From: Rhineura floridana | Lineage: Eukaryota; Chordata; Lepidosauria; Squamata; Rhineuridae | DNA length: 64,000 nt | Direction: 5' to 3' | Assembly: GCF_030035675.1 (NCBI RefSeq) | Contig: NC_084495.1 | Location: forward strand, 6,665,001-6,729,000 | Shown here: piece by piece, positions 33,085 through 44,540 of the stretch | Numbering within the stretch: position 1 is the stretch's first letter | Layout of the letters: the number at the start of each line of letters is the position of its first letter | Program-made: the position numbers and the translations under genes | The notes under the pieces: model-generated | The model's database searches: none | Told to the model about the DNA's origin: nothing | The model's input: only the letters and a program-made list of their open reading frames with translations

Positions 33085-34289
33085 TCATGAGGATTGGCTG
33101 AGTGTTTAAAATGACTGAATGTATAAAAGGAAGAGTGAGAGTGGAATCAGGAGGGAGAAAAGAAAGAGTGGATTGCTTGGTGGGGTTTGAGAGAGTTGTT
33201 TGCCAGGAGAGAGTGAAGAAGGAGGGAGGTGGAGTTCGGATTAGTATTGAGTAAAACCATATGCTTATGTGCCTTAAGAAGAAATCTTGTTAATCTTGTT
33301 AGCTTTGTTATCTTTAATAAATACTTGATTTGGTTTACCAAAGGCCTGATCCTTGGCTGGGGTTTCACAGACCAGAAGGGAGGGTAAGGTAATGACCAAG
33401 GCTGAAGGGGAACTGTAACAAATGGTGGCAGCGGTGAAGAGAATAATAATACCAGTATTCAGAGTCTCTGGGAATACTAGTATTGGGACGTTACTGGTGG
33501 TTGCCTAGCAGGGGGATCTGTTGAGATCTGTGCTAGAGTGGATAGGTAAACCATAAGAGAGTGCGGTCCGGACTGGTGGAGTCCCTGGTGGTGCCTAGAG
33601 ACAGGCAGTAACCACGAGCAGGTAGGAACCTGACAGGGAGAGCCAGGGAAGGACGCATCACATGTCCTCCTTTGTCTTTGCTTTCCTGTACCAAATCTGG
33701 AAGTTCAGGCCCACTTCCCTCAGGGAATAAGGTAACTTGCAACACCTGTGCATCCCTGGTATGGTAAGGCTTCAACATATTTACATGAACCACTTTGCTT
33801 TTGTTTAATTGGTCTGTGGTGATTACATATGTCACTGTGTCAAGCCTTTCTCTGATGGTATATGGTCCTTCCCAGTTAGCCTGTAATTTGTCATGTTTCC
33901 TGGGTATGAACGCCATAACCATATCTCCCACATCATACACACGTTCTCTGGCTGTTCTGTCATACCAGTAACTTTGCTTCTCCTGTGCATGATTCAAATT
34001 CTCTTTCACTACTTCCATCATTGATGTTAATTTGTTGCGGAATTCCAATACAAAATCTACTACAGAAGTTTTGTACTCTCCCAGAGTTCCTTCCCATGAA
34101 TTTTTTAGCAGTTCCAAAGGTCCCCTCACTTTTCTAGTAAACATCAGTTCAAAGGGTGAGAAGCCTGTTGACTCTTGAGGGACTTCTCTGTATGCAAATA
34201 AGAAGCATCCCAACCGTTCATCCCAGTCTTGTGGGTGATCTTGAACATAGCTTCTTATCATGCCCTTCAAAACTCCATTGGTTCGGAAT
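33085..34289. mobile_element. Gypsy-type (Metaviridae) LTR element fossil
   Basis: 33085-33420 looks like an LTR in plus orientation, with a TATA-like tataaaagg near 33121, an aataaa near 33316 and an end in ...taaca. TGGTGGCAGCGGTG, a possible tRNA primer-binding site, follows at 33423 and a leader runs to about 33650. From there to about 34289 the minus strand carries the integrase C-terminal region of a gypsy-like pol (FELMFTRKVRGPLELL, YDVGDMV, WEGPYTI). The element is broken, rearranged and mostly missing, and it lies inside an older LINE. No envelope is visible. Confidence 0.8.
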
Positions 34290-35702
34290 ATTTTCCAGTC
34301 TCAGTCTTAAATGCCAAGCTCTCTGTTCTCTTGTATGCTGATGACATAGCTGTGATCTCCACCACATTAATTGGGATGTGAAGGCTGTTAAGAAGTTTAA
34401 GTATATTTTATTCAAAGGAGTATCTAATTATCAATGATGCCCAAGCAAAAGTGGTAGTTTTTGGGAGGAAAAAAAATCCATGTATGGAAGTTGGATAATA
34501 AACAACAACTTAATTTCAGATACTTGGGACTTGGGTTTAATACCCAACTATGGAAGTCACATGTGGATACAGTTAAGCTGAATTCCTCTCATTCCATACA
34601 ATCCTTGATGAATTTTTCTAAGTTCCAAGGGGGAAGTCTGGTTGCACCAGTAGTTGAGCTGTTTCGGAAAAAGATAGTTCCACAACTGCTGTATGGCACA
34701 GAGCTTTGGGGGTATACAAATGCTACTCTCAAGGTAGTGCAGAATTCCTTCATGAAATCCCCGTTAGCTGTTCCTCAGCGCACACCTGCGTTTCTTTTAA
34801 GGGCAGAAACAGGAATTCTGCGGTTATGCTGCACTTGCCTTGTATTGGTTGAAGTTGGCTTGTATGAATGATTTGTGCCTGCCAAAGAAATGCTTTCTGG
34901 AACAACTGCAAACTCCAACCCAAAGCTGTTGGGTAAATTATGTTAAATCTACTCTGTCCACATATGAGATCAGCATGGAAGTTTTGCTGTTCAAAGAAAG
35001 AATCCATCTTTATTCTAAATGGTGGAACCTCTATTCAATTACTGAAATGTCATATCCTATTTGATACCCACTATATAAAACAAAATTTGGCATGGAGCAA
35101 TATTTCACATTTTTGACAGCAGGACTTTTGAGAAAATCATTCACAGATTTATGACTTCAGTCTATGCTCTCTCCTTTTTTTGGATGAGAGGTTTTCTAAC
35201 ATTCCAACTCATCAAAGGGTTTGTATCTGTGAGTCTGAAGTTGAGGACATTGTACATTATTTACTATACTGCCCCCAAGGTTTAAATTTCTTTCCTATGT
35301 CCTTTGCTCGTTGTCAAACAGACCTTCCCTGGAGCAGATATTTATTCTGCTAGCAGGCAACAATGTATTTATAACTATCCAGGTAGCAATATTTGCTCTA
35401 GCTAAGAGAAAATTAAGTATTAGATATAAACAAAACCTTGTGGGATGTGCCCCGGTGCTATTATGGCTGTAGTACTTATATACAGTCATGGGGTGGGTCA
35501 GTGTATCTTTCGCCTGGGAGAGGAAATACTATTTGAAACTTATTGCTGTTGTGCCTTTATTGTATGTTGTTGAACTGTGTTTGATGAAATATGATTTGTA
35601 TTTTAATATGTATTCTGTGTTTTCCTTTTATATGTGATGAATCGTGGTAGCCTATGGCTCTGAGCAAGAAAGATATTCATTCATTCATTCATTCATTCAT
35701 AA
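34290..35702 (+). mobile_element. LINE of uncertain clade (I/Vingi-like), 3' half
   Basis: Resumes the RT with LNAKLSVLLYADDIAVIS, then FRYLGLGFNT and KIVPQLLYGTELWGY, followed by the LLRAETGI region. A degenerate C-terminal part reads ERFLTFQLIKG and CESEVEDIVHYLLYCP. It ends with an AT-rich 3' UTR and an (ATTC)n tail at 35671-35700. Confidence 0.75.
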
Positions 35703-36234
35703 TAATGTGCATAAAAGCCAACACCTAATGGTCTTCACATTCTGCTGTGATCAAGGGACCGCAAAGAGGCTTCCTACCTACCTCCTTGGTTGGTTGCTTT
35801 TCCTAGCAGGAATCTGTTGCCTTGCTTGCTGCTCTGTAAAGCCCTGTGTGAATTGACACTTAACATTTAACAATGTAATGATGATAGTTGCCAGGATAAT
35901 AGTTGCTGGACCTATGTAGATAAGAGCAGTCTTGGTTTCTCAAATGCTGGGCTTGTTGGTTGAGCCCCATTAACATCACAGAATGCAACCTTTTACTTTC
36001 TCCCAGATGGATGAGTGGTTATTATCACTCCCATGTGGAAATAAAATGCTGTTGCAGTGAGAGCAAAATTTAGCATTTCTCTGGATGCTTGGTGCTCCAG
36101 ACCCTCACTGACAGTGTTCATGAGAGGAGATGTACAATTGTAATGCATTGCATGCACACACATACATTTGCTCCAGAGGCTTCTTTAGTTATGAACAGTT
36201 CAATGCACATCTTATCAAGGGTCTTACTGTAACT

Positions 36235-36640
36235 TGTAAGGTGTCAGTACAGGTATACAAAGCTGTAAATGACAGGGACCCAAGTTTTTGAAGGAGCTCC
36301 TTAACCCTTATATTTCAGCTGCAGGTTATGGTCAGAGGAAGAGGCCCTTCTTGCAGTACCACTGCTGTGCAAATGTGAGAGAGGGCTTTCTCTGTGGTCC
36401 TCCCCCCACCGCTCTAGAACTCCCCTCTAACAGGGAGATCAGGCGGCCCCCTTCCTTGGCCATGAGCAAGCAGGATTTCTGTTTGTCAGAACCTCTGCAG
36501 GGGGATAGGTACATAAGAACTCTGTAGTTTTTATAACTAGCATTTTAGTTTTTGTATATTGGGTATGTTGTTAGACGCCCTGGACATCTTTCAGGGAGGA
36601 AGGACAGGATATAAATTTAATAAACTGTACATAACCCTGG
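36235..36640 (+). mobile_element. L2-like LINE 3' fragment
   Basis: tacaaagctgtaaatgacag matches the L2 Y-K-A-L/N region. It is followed by a ...GREGFLCGPPP-type block and a 3' end with ggacatctttcaggga and aataaac. Old and noncoding. Confidence 0.5.
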
Positions 36641-36934
36641 GTATCTAATCACATCAATTTTAATTACCAGATAAAGGAGGTTTCCCTGTCAGGGAAATGT
36701 TATATCAATCTGACATGAGAGAGCTGGTGAATTGAGGTTTCCCTGTGTTGATAAGGGACCTATCAAATAATTCAGTCCATTAAAATGATAAGTGTATCAT
36801 CTGTTACTTGTCTTTCAGCTGACATTTGCTGTTATCTGCTAGATAAATAGATTGTAAGAACAACAGTATGGATGACCCACCCATAAGGTCCTTCACTTTT
36901 TTGGCCAGTGCAGAGTTGAGTATGCTTAAGTGCC

Positions 36935-37080
36935 CCAAAGCTGTGCATTTAAACCACATTACTTCCCCCAAACAATCCTGGGAACTGCAGTTTACCTATC
37001 ACAGAGCTACAAATCCCACAACCCTAACAAGCCACACTTCCCAGGATCCTTTGGGGGGTCATATCCTTTAAATGTGTTGT
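36935..37080. repeat. Hairpin MITE-like repeat
   Basis: ccaaacaatcctgggaactg and cttcccaggatcctttgggg are inverse arms around cacagagctacaaatcccac. The outer words gcatttaaaccacatt and cctttaaatgtgt are also inverse. Ends resemble a small palindromic DNA element. Confidence 0.6.
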
Positions 37081-37084
37081 TGTT

Positions 37085-37165
37085 GTTGTTAGTTTATTAA
37101 ATTTGTATCCAGCTCTTCCTCCCATTAGGAGCCCAGGGTGGCAAACAAAAACACTAAAAACACTA
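37085..37165 (-). mobile_element. L2 LINE 3' tail fragment
   Basis: (TTG)n, then atttgtatccagctcttcct, tcccattaggagcccagggt and caaaaacac: the terminal stem of an L2 in minus orientation. It lies directly against the BovB 3' end. Confidence 0.55.
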
Positions 37166-38380
37166 TTCGTTGTTGTTATGTGCATCCAAGTCGACTACGA
37201 CTTATGGCGACCCTATGAATCAGTGACCTCCAAGAGCATCTCTCATGAACCACCCTGTTCAGATCTTGTAAGTTCAGGTCTGTGGTTTCCTTTATGGAAT
37301 CAATCCATCTCTTGTTTGGCCTTCCTCTTTTTCTACTTCCTTCTGTTTGTCCAAGCATTATTATCTTTTCTAATGAATCATGTCTTCTCATTATGTGTCC
37401 AAAGTATGATAACCTCAGTTTCATCATTTTAGCTTCTAGTGATAGTTCTGGTTTGATTTGTTCTAACACACAATTATTTGTCTTTTTTGCAGTCCATGGT
37501 ATTGGCAAAGCTCTTCTCCAACACCACATTTCAAATGCGTTGTTTTTTCTTTTATCAGCTTATTTCACTGTCCAACTTTCACATCCATACACAGAGATCG
37601 GAAATACCATGGTCTGAATGATCCTGACTTTAGTGTTCAGTGATACATCTTTACATTTGAGGACCTTTTCTAGTTCTCTCACAGCTGCCCTCTCCAGTCC
37701 TAGCCTTCTTCTGTTTTCTTGACTATTGTCTCCCTTTTGGTTAATGATTGTGCGAAGATATTGATAATCCTTGACAAGTTCAATGTCCTCATTGTCAATT
37801 GTAAAGTTGCATAAATCTTCTGTTGTCATTACTTTAGTCTTTTTGACGTTCAGCTGTAGTCCTGCTTTTGTGCTTTCCTCTTTAACTTTCATCAGCATTC
37901 ATTTCAAATCATTACTGGTTTCTGCTAGTAGTATGGTATCATCTGCATATCTTAAATTATTGATATTTCTCCCTCCAGTTTTCACACCTCCTCCTTCTTG
38001 CTCCAATCCTGCTTTCCGTATGATATGTTCTGCGTATAGATTAAATAAATAATGTGATAAAATACACCCCTGTCTCACACCCTTTCCGACGGGGAACCAA
38101 TCAGTTTCTCCATATTCTGTCCTTACAGTAGCCTCTTGTACAGAGTATATGTTGCACATCAGGACAATCAGATGCTGTGGCACCGCCATTTCTTTTAAAG
38201 CATTCCATAGTTCTTCATAATCTACACAGTCAAAGGCTTTGCTGTAATCTATAAAGCACAGGGTGATTTTCTTCTGAAATTCCTTGGTGCGTTCCATTAT
38301 CCAACGTATGTTTGCGATATGATCTCTGGTACCTCTTCCCTTTCTAAATCCAGCTTGGACGTCTGGCATTTCTCACTCCA

Positions 38381-38425
38381 TATAATGGGGCGGTATACAA
38401 ATGCAATAAATAAATAAATAAATAA
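38381..38425 (+). mobile_element. Ultra-short L2 tail insertion in BovB
   Basis: tataatggggcggtatacaa followed by atgcaataaataaataaata interrupts BovB between tctcactcca and tatggcaagag. It is the last 25 or so bases of an L2 3' end plus its tail, with TATA/ATAT at the joins. Confidence 0.75.
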
Positions 38426-38641
38426 ATATGGCAAGAGCCGTTGTTGTAGAATCTTGAGCATTACTTTACTTGCTTGGGATATTAAGGCAATAGTTCAATA
38501 ATCACTGCATTCCCTGGGATCCCCTTTCTTTGGAATTGGGATGTATATGGAACACTTCCAGTCTGTGGACCATTGTTTAGTTTTCCATATTTCTTGACAG
38601 ATTTTAGTCAAAATTTGGACAGATTCAGTCTCAGAAGCTTG

Positions 38642-38780
38642 TAATAATAATAATAATAAATAATAAATTTTATTTCTGAGTTGCCTATCTGGCCGAATCA
38701 ATGGCCACTCTAGGCGACGTACAATTTCATCAATAAATACAATAAAACCACAAGAATCATAATAATAATTAATAATATCA
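38642..38780 (-). mobile_element. LINE 3' tail insertion in BovB
   Basis: gtaataataataataataaa, ttttatttctgagttgccta, ctggccgaatcaatggccac and ctaggcgacgtacaatttca lie between BovB words tcagaagctt and gtagcaactctattgg. The tail orientation shows a minus-strand 3' end of another LINE. Confidence 0.7.
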
Positions 38781-40529
38781 GTAGCAACTCTATTGGTATG
38801 CCATGTCTTCCTGGTGATTTGTTTCTTCCAAGTATTTTAAGAGCAGCTTTCACCTCACATTCTAAAATTTCTGGTTCTTCATCGTATGGTTCCTCCGTGA
38901 ATGAATTTGTCATCCTTGCATCTCTTTTATAGAGTTCTTCAGTGTATTGCTTCCATCTTCCTTTTATTTCATCTCGGTCAGTTAGTGTGTTGCCCTGTTG
39001 ATTATTCAACATCCCTACTCTTGGTTTAAATTTCCCTTTCATTTCTCTAATCTTTTGGAACAGGGCTCTTGTTCTTCCCTTTTTTGTCCTATTTCTATAC
39101 AGTAACTATTGTAATAGTTCTCTTTGTCCCTACCTACTAGTTGTTGTATTGTTGCATTTAGGGTTCTGACCGTGTTTCTATCTCCTTTTGCTTTTGCTTT
39201 CCTTCTCTCTTTAACCATTTGAAGAGTTTCTTCAGTCATCCATTGGGGTCTTTCTCTCTTTTTAACTAGAGGTATTGTCTTTTTGCATTCTTCCCTGATG
39301 TCTCTGACTTCATTCCATAGTTCTTCTGGTTCTCTGTCAACTAAGTTTAAAGCCTCAAACCTGTTCCTTATTTGATCTTTATATTCTTCTGGGATGTTAT
39401 TTAAATTGTATTTTGGCGTTATGATTGCTTTGTTCTTCTTCTTTAGCTTTACTCTGATTTTCGATACGACCAGTTCATCATCTGTACCGCAGTCTGCTCC
39501 TGGTCTTGTTTTTGCAGAAAGTATAGAACTTCTCCACCTTCTGCTACCAATTATATAATCAATTTGATTCCTATATTGACCATTTGGTGATGTCCACAAG
39601 TATAGTCGTCTTTTCGGTTGTTCAAAAAATGTGTTTGCAAGAAACAAATTATTGGCTTCACAGAATTCAGTAAGTCTTTCTCCTGCTTCATTTCTGTCTC
39701 CTAGGCCCCATTTCCCCACAATTCCCAATTCTTCTCTGTTCCCTACTTTTGCATTCCAATCCCCCATGATTATCAGCACATCTTGTTTTGGTTGGGTGAT
39801 CAATTTCTTCCTGTACTTCTGCATAAAATCTCTCCAATTCCTCTTCTTCTGCATTTGCCATCGGAGCATAGACTTGGATGATGGTTGTGTTAATAGGTTT
39901 CCCGTTTAATCTCATTGATATCACTCACTCAGACCTTGCGTTGTAGCTCCTAATTGCTTTTGCTACATCACTTCTCACTATTAAAGCAACCCCTTTTCTT
40001 CTTGATTTCTCATTTCCTCCATAAAATATTTTGTAGTTGCCTGATTGGAAATGTCCCATTCCCGTCCATTTTAGTTTGCGTAATGTTGATGCATTCCATT
40101 TCTTGCTTGCCAATTTCTAACTTTCCCTGGTTCATGCTTCTCGCATTCCATGTTCCTATTGTGTGTGTCGTACAACTCCAGACTTTCCTTTCGCATCTGT
40201 GTGCATCAGCCTCTGGGCTTCCTTTCGGCTTTGACCCAGCTGTGTCATTAGTCACAGCGCTACTCGTACTTGTCCTTTGTTCTTCCCCAGTAGCTCGGTG
40301 AGTGTCTTCTGACCTGGGGGTCTCATCTTCCAGCACTATCTCGTGTTGCATTTTGGATACTCTGTTCATAGGGTTTTCGTGGTAAGAGATATTCAGAGGT
40401 GGTTTACCATTGCCTTCCTCTGAGTTTGGATGCATCTTAGTCTGGTGTTTCAGCTTTGACCATTCTGCCTTGGGTGCCCCTGCTAGGAGTCTAGCCTCTT
40501 AGTCTGGACTCCTGACGGCATTGCTCTCA

Positions 40530-40957
40530 GCTTCTTCAACACACACGCGATTGGTGGGGATGCAAGATAGGGCATTCTCAGTGGCTGCCCCCAGGTTCTG
40601 GAACTCTCTTCCTAGGGAAGCACAAATGGCCCCTTCCTTGCTATCCTTCTGTCGGCAGGCAAAGACTTTTTTATTCTGACAGGCTTTTGGACTAGAAGAT
40701 GTTTAAGATTGGGCCTCATAAGGTCTGTTGTATTGTTCTATGATCCTATTCTTAATGTTTTAAATTGTCTTAATATCTTAAGTGTATGTTTCATGGTTTT
40801 AATGTCACGAATAGTTTAATTCTATTTTAATTGTATATTTTTGTATGTTTTTTTTACCTATGTGTAGTTTTTATTTGTAAGCCGCCCTGAGTTCCAGTTT
40901 TGGAAAAAGGGCGGGGTAAAAATAAAGATTCAAATAAAAATAAAGATTCATTCATTC
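40530..40957 (+). mobile_element. L2 LINE 3' fragment inside BovB 5' UTR
   Basis: agggcattctcagtggctgc and tctggaactctcttcctagg encode the L2 AFSVVAPELWNALP block. An AT-rich 3' UTR, the stem aagccgccctgagttccagt...agggcgggg and an (ATTC)n-like tail follow. BovB 5' UTR sequence lies on both sides. Confidence 0.8.
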
Positions 40958-41004
40958 ACACTCAAACCTCCTCACCACGTTAAGGTGTGCATCCGAAGAG
41001 GAGG

Positions 41005-42115
41005 AAAAACACTATAGAACATCATAAAAACAGACATAAAAATAAATTAAAACAAAACATCTTTAAAAACATCTTTTTAAAACATCTTTAAAAAATCTTA
41101 ATAAGAAATTCTAGCACAGACTGGGATAAGGTCTCTACTTAAAAGGCTTGTTGAAAGAGGAAGGTGTGTATGGTATATGGTTAATGTAGGGTGTGTATGC
41201 AGCCTATTGTCCATTGAAATCAGTGTGCTTAACTCATGGTTGAAATCATTGAACTCAGTGTCGTTAACTTGGTGTGGTTAACTCAGGGTTATTATGGAGA
41301 ATGCTTCTATTACCAGTCGTTAGAATGTACAAACAAGTGGCAACTCTACATGAGAGCTATATATAGCTGTTTTTTGCATCAGCTGGGCAGAGCACCATCA
41401 ACTGGGCAGAGCTGTATATTGCATCAGCTGGGCCGAACACTCTTACAAGAAACAAGCATTTTCCATTTAGTTCTCTAACAAACAAGTTAAGCATCTACAA
41501 ATATCAAAAGGTGTTTTTAAGGATGGGAACGGCAAATAAAAATAACTTTTGACCATGTTGCATTTCATTTTAGATTACTTCTGTTGGGATTCAAATATAG
41601 AATTGTTTCCCTGATTTATCCCCCGTCGTTGGACCTCATACTGAATTTGCACTTGGAGAGATATGTGGGAATGTTAGATAATATTTTCAAGATATTGATA
41701 GGGCTGTGAGGCTCGGGGGGGGGTCACAAACGAAGTTAGGAACAGCAATGTTCGGCGCTCTCTTCAACACCATGTATATAAATGATATGTACGTAGATAC
41801 ATTTATGTATTTATTTATTATTTGATTTATATCCCGCCCTTCCTCCCAGCAGGAGCTCAGGGCAACAAACAAAAGCACCAAAAAAACCCTAAAACATCAC
41901 AAAAACAGACTTTAAAATACATTAAAACTAAACTTCTTTAAAAAACATTTTTTAAAAGCTTTCAAGACATCTTTTTTTAAAAAGGTTAAAAACCTATTGT
42001 TTTTAAAAAAAAAGGTTTAAAAACATATTAAAAAGCAACTCCAACACAGACGCAGACTGGGATAAAATCTCAACTTAAAAGGCTTGTTGAAAGAGGAAGG
42101 TTTGTGGAAGCAGTG
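41005..42115 (-). mobile_element. L2 LINE 3' tails (two minus-strand fragments)
   Basis: 41005-41165 is A-rich aaaacatctttaaaa sequence ending tctacttaaaaggcttgttg. 41805-42110 carries tatatcccgcccttcctccc, then agcaggagctcagggcaaca and the same AT tract and end word. Both are L2 3' UTRs. The 41166-41800 sequence between them is unique by eye. Confidence 0.6.
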
Positions 42116-42249
42116 TGCCCAGAGATGGGAGCTGTTGTGCATCTCCTCTTTAGAATGCTCTATGGCATGCTGAAAGTCCAGTGTCAAAGTCCCCTGGGTG
42201 GTGTTGCTGGGAGAGAGTAGAACGCTGCATCTTATGAGAAATAATGATG

Positions 42250-42400
42250 GGAGAGGCCATAATGTGGTGGTAAAGTACATTCTTTGAATGCAGAAGGTTT
42301 AACCCTTGACATCTCCAGCTAAAGGTTTAGGCAGCAGGTGGTGTGAAGGACTTACCTGAAATCTGAAGAGCTGTGGCCAGAGAGAGTAGACTGTACACAG
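42250..42400 (+). mobile_element. Old tRNA-SINE copy (degenerate)
   Basis: The words gtggtaaagtacattctttg, gaatgcagaaggtttaaccc, catctccagc and tacctgaaatctgaagagct fit the SINE at 9597-9798 with many changes. Confidence 0.4.
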
Positions 42401-42671
42401 AGATTAGTTATCAATTATAACACAGAGGGGCACACAGAAACCAACTATCTGGCAAGTTTCAAGTCAGTGCCTTTCACTGATGCATTCAGATTCAGGTTTT
42501 TTTAAAACAACAACAACCAATTTGGGCCTTGCTTTCTTTCTGAATGAAGTTATTAATTTGCATGCTTTCTTTCATGTTAATAAAGACAATAGCTTGGTTG
42601 TCCTCTTTCTTCCTTTCCTGGGAGTTAAATGGGACCTGTCTGCTGATAGCTTAATGCAGGTGAGGATCCTT

Positions 42672-42930
42672 CATATATTGCTGAATTACAACTTCTACCA
42701 GCCCCAGCCAGCATGGCCAGCGATGATTGGAGTTGTCGTTCAGCAGCATCTGGAGGGCCAAAGCGTCCCCACACCTGGCTTAATGTGTGAGCTGATAAGA
42801 AAATTAAAGTTGGCTGCTTGATCCATGATCTAGTTTGTATGTGATACAAAATGGCCTAGATCAGCCTTCTGCACCCCTAATGCCTTCCAGATGTTTTAGA
42901 CTCCAACTGCCATAAGCCCCAGCTATGTTC
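42672..42930. repeat. Hairpin-type repeats (two copies)
   Basis: aattacaacttctaccagcc and atgattggagttgtcgttca are inverse arms, followed by atctggagggcc. A second, partial copy at 42865-42930 reads cttccagatgttttagactc. Same family as 16290-16440. Confidence 0.5.
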
Positions 42931-42934
42931 TGGT

Positions 42935-43535
42935 AACCTCCTCTTAGGATTATTGTAATGTTTTATTTATGAAGCCAACCTTGAAGTTAACTTGGTAGCC
43001 TCTGTAAGTGCAGAATGCAGCTACCAGGATGTTAACCAGGAGAGATCATGCTAAACTGATCCCCAAACAACTGTACTTGCTGCCTATTTGCTTCCAAGCC
43101 CAATTCAAGAGGCTGGTGCGTATTTTTAAAGCCGAAAGCAGTTTGACACTGGAAATCTGGAAGAGCACCTCTCCTTACAGCATTTACACTCATTCTTAAA
43201 AATTAGTGGACAGGCCTCTTCTTCATGTTCTTCTGTTAAGGGAGACTCATTTCCTTCACTGGTGGAGATGAGGACAGAGCCTTCTCCAAGGTGGCATCTT
43301 GTTTGTGAAGTGCTCTGTCCGTATAGCTCAGGTGCCAACACTGTTGTCATTTCAATGTCAAGTGAAGACAGATTTGTTTACTGAGGCCTTTCAGGTTTTT
43401 CATAAGTGACTTTTTAGCCTTCCCTGCTTAATTTTTTTGTTTTACTGATACTACATTATAGTAGCTTATTTTATGTAGTTTTTTATGTAGCAGGACCAGC
43501 TGAGGGGCAGAATATTAATCTTTTAAATAAATAAA
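42935..43535 (+). mobile_element. L2 LINE 3' fragment
   Basis: gtgcagaatgcagctaccag (VQNAAAR block), tgtacttgctgcctatttgc (LHWLPI block) and caattcaagaggctggtgcg (FKVLV block) are in order, followed by an AT-rich 3' UTR and an (AAAT)n end near 43520. Frames are broken. Confidence 0.75.
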
Positions 43536-44540
43536 AGTAAGTTTTCATTCATTACAATCCATAGGAAGCTGTCTTACGGCCGTCAGATCCTTGTAGGACT
43601 TTGTTGTCTACATTGCTGGGCAGCAACAGTGTACAGCAAACTGTCTTTAATTCTGCAAAACAAATACAATTTTCCCGTTTGTGTTTATCTTCATAGTGAC
43701 ATCTGCAAAATGACATGAGTTAAAAGTAGATAAGAGGTAACATTTTTATGCATGATTGCAGATGGCAGGAACATATATATTTTGTGCTCTCTACTTCCAT
43801 CTTGTTTAGTCACATTGTCTCAAAAGGTAAGACCATGTACATTAGTCAAACAACATAAGTTTTTGGATCACTTTGGTTGAGCTCCGTTGACAAAGTTGCC
43901 ACAATAAATTAAGTTTCATTCCTGACAGGTGTACACACACAAATCCTAATATATTGTGTGAAGCCTTTTCATTCACGCCAAATACTAATAAATAGTATGT
44001 ATTTGATCTGCATCAATTACTTTATCAATGCCTGCTTAGAAGTATCCTTTAGTGCCTTTGTCAAGTGGGAAAAAATATTTGGTGAGTGTTCTCATATATT
44101 CAACCAATACACAATCTAGCCAAATGTGAGCACTTTTCATGTCCTGTTGATTAACTCTCCCATTGCAGTCACTCAGACTTAAAATGTTTTAAAACTTTTG
44201 GCTGGTTTGTGTCCTCAGTTTGTATACTGCTGTTTTACAAGGAGCTAACAAAGTGATAATGTAATCTAAACCCTGTTCAGTGTTCTGGAAACTAATTGGA
44301 CAAAAGCAGAAAATGCATATAGCATGTTTGCAGATAACCCAGAGTTCAAGTGCAAATGCTTAGTTGGTCATGGCGCCCATAAAGGCCTCCTTTGGTGCCC
44401 CCAGGACATACCATAATCCCCAGATTCCCAGCTTACTTTTTTTTAAAAAAGGTAAGTTTCTAGCATTTTTAGAACTTGAGGCAAAATGAACAGACGGCAT
44501 TCTCAATTTTGTGAGAAATTAGCCTACATCACCTTCTCAG

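Larger units (their letters stand above)
37166..41004 (-). mobile_element. RTE-BovB LINE, almost full length, with nested insertions
   Basis: Minus strand, 5' to 3'. A 5' UTR scrap (40958-41004) and its continuation up to 40529 are followed by the N-terminal region, then the endonuclease (GTWNARSMNQGKLEI, KWTGMGHF, LIIMGDWNAKVGNREELG). The RT follows (AGFRKGRGTRDHI, FIDYSKAFDCVDYEELW, RQGCILS, RYADDTILLAETSND), then the C terminus (YGCESWT, YFGHIMRRHD). The 3' end is cgacttggatgcacataaca. Several stops and shifts break the frame; the SDH motif reads TDD. Inserts are at 38381-38425, 38642-38780 and 40530-40957. Intact BovB encodes an endonuclease/RT that also mobilises Sauria SINEs. Confidence 0.92.
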
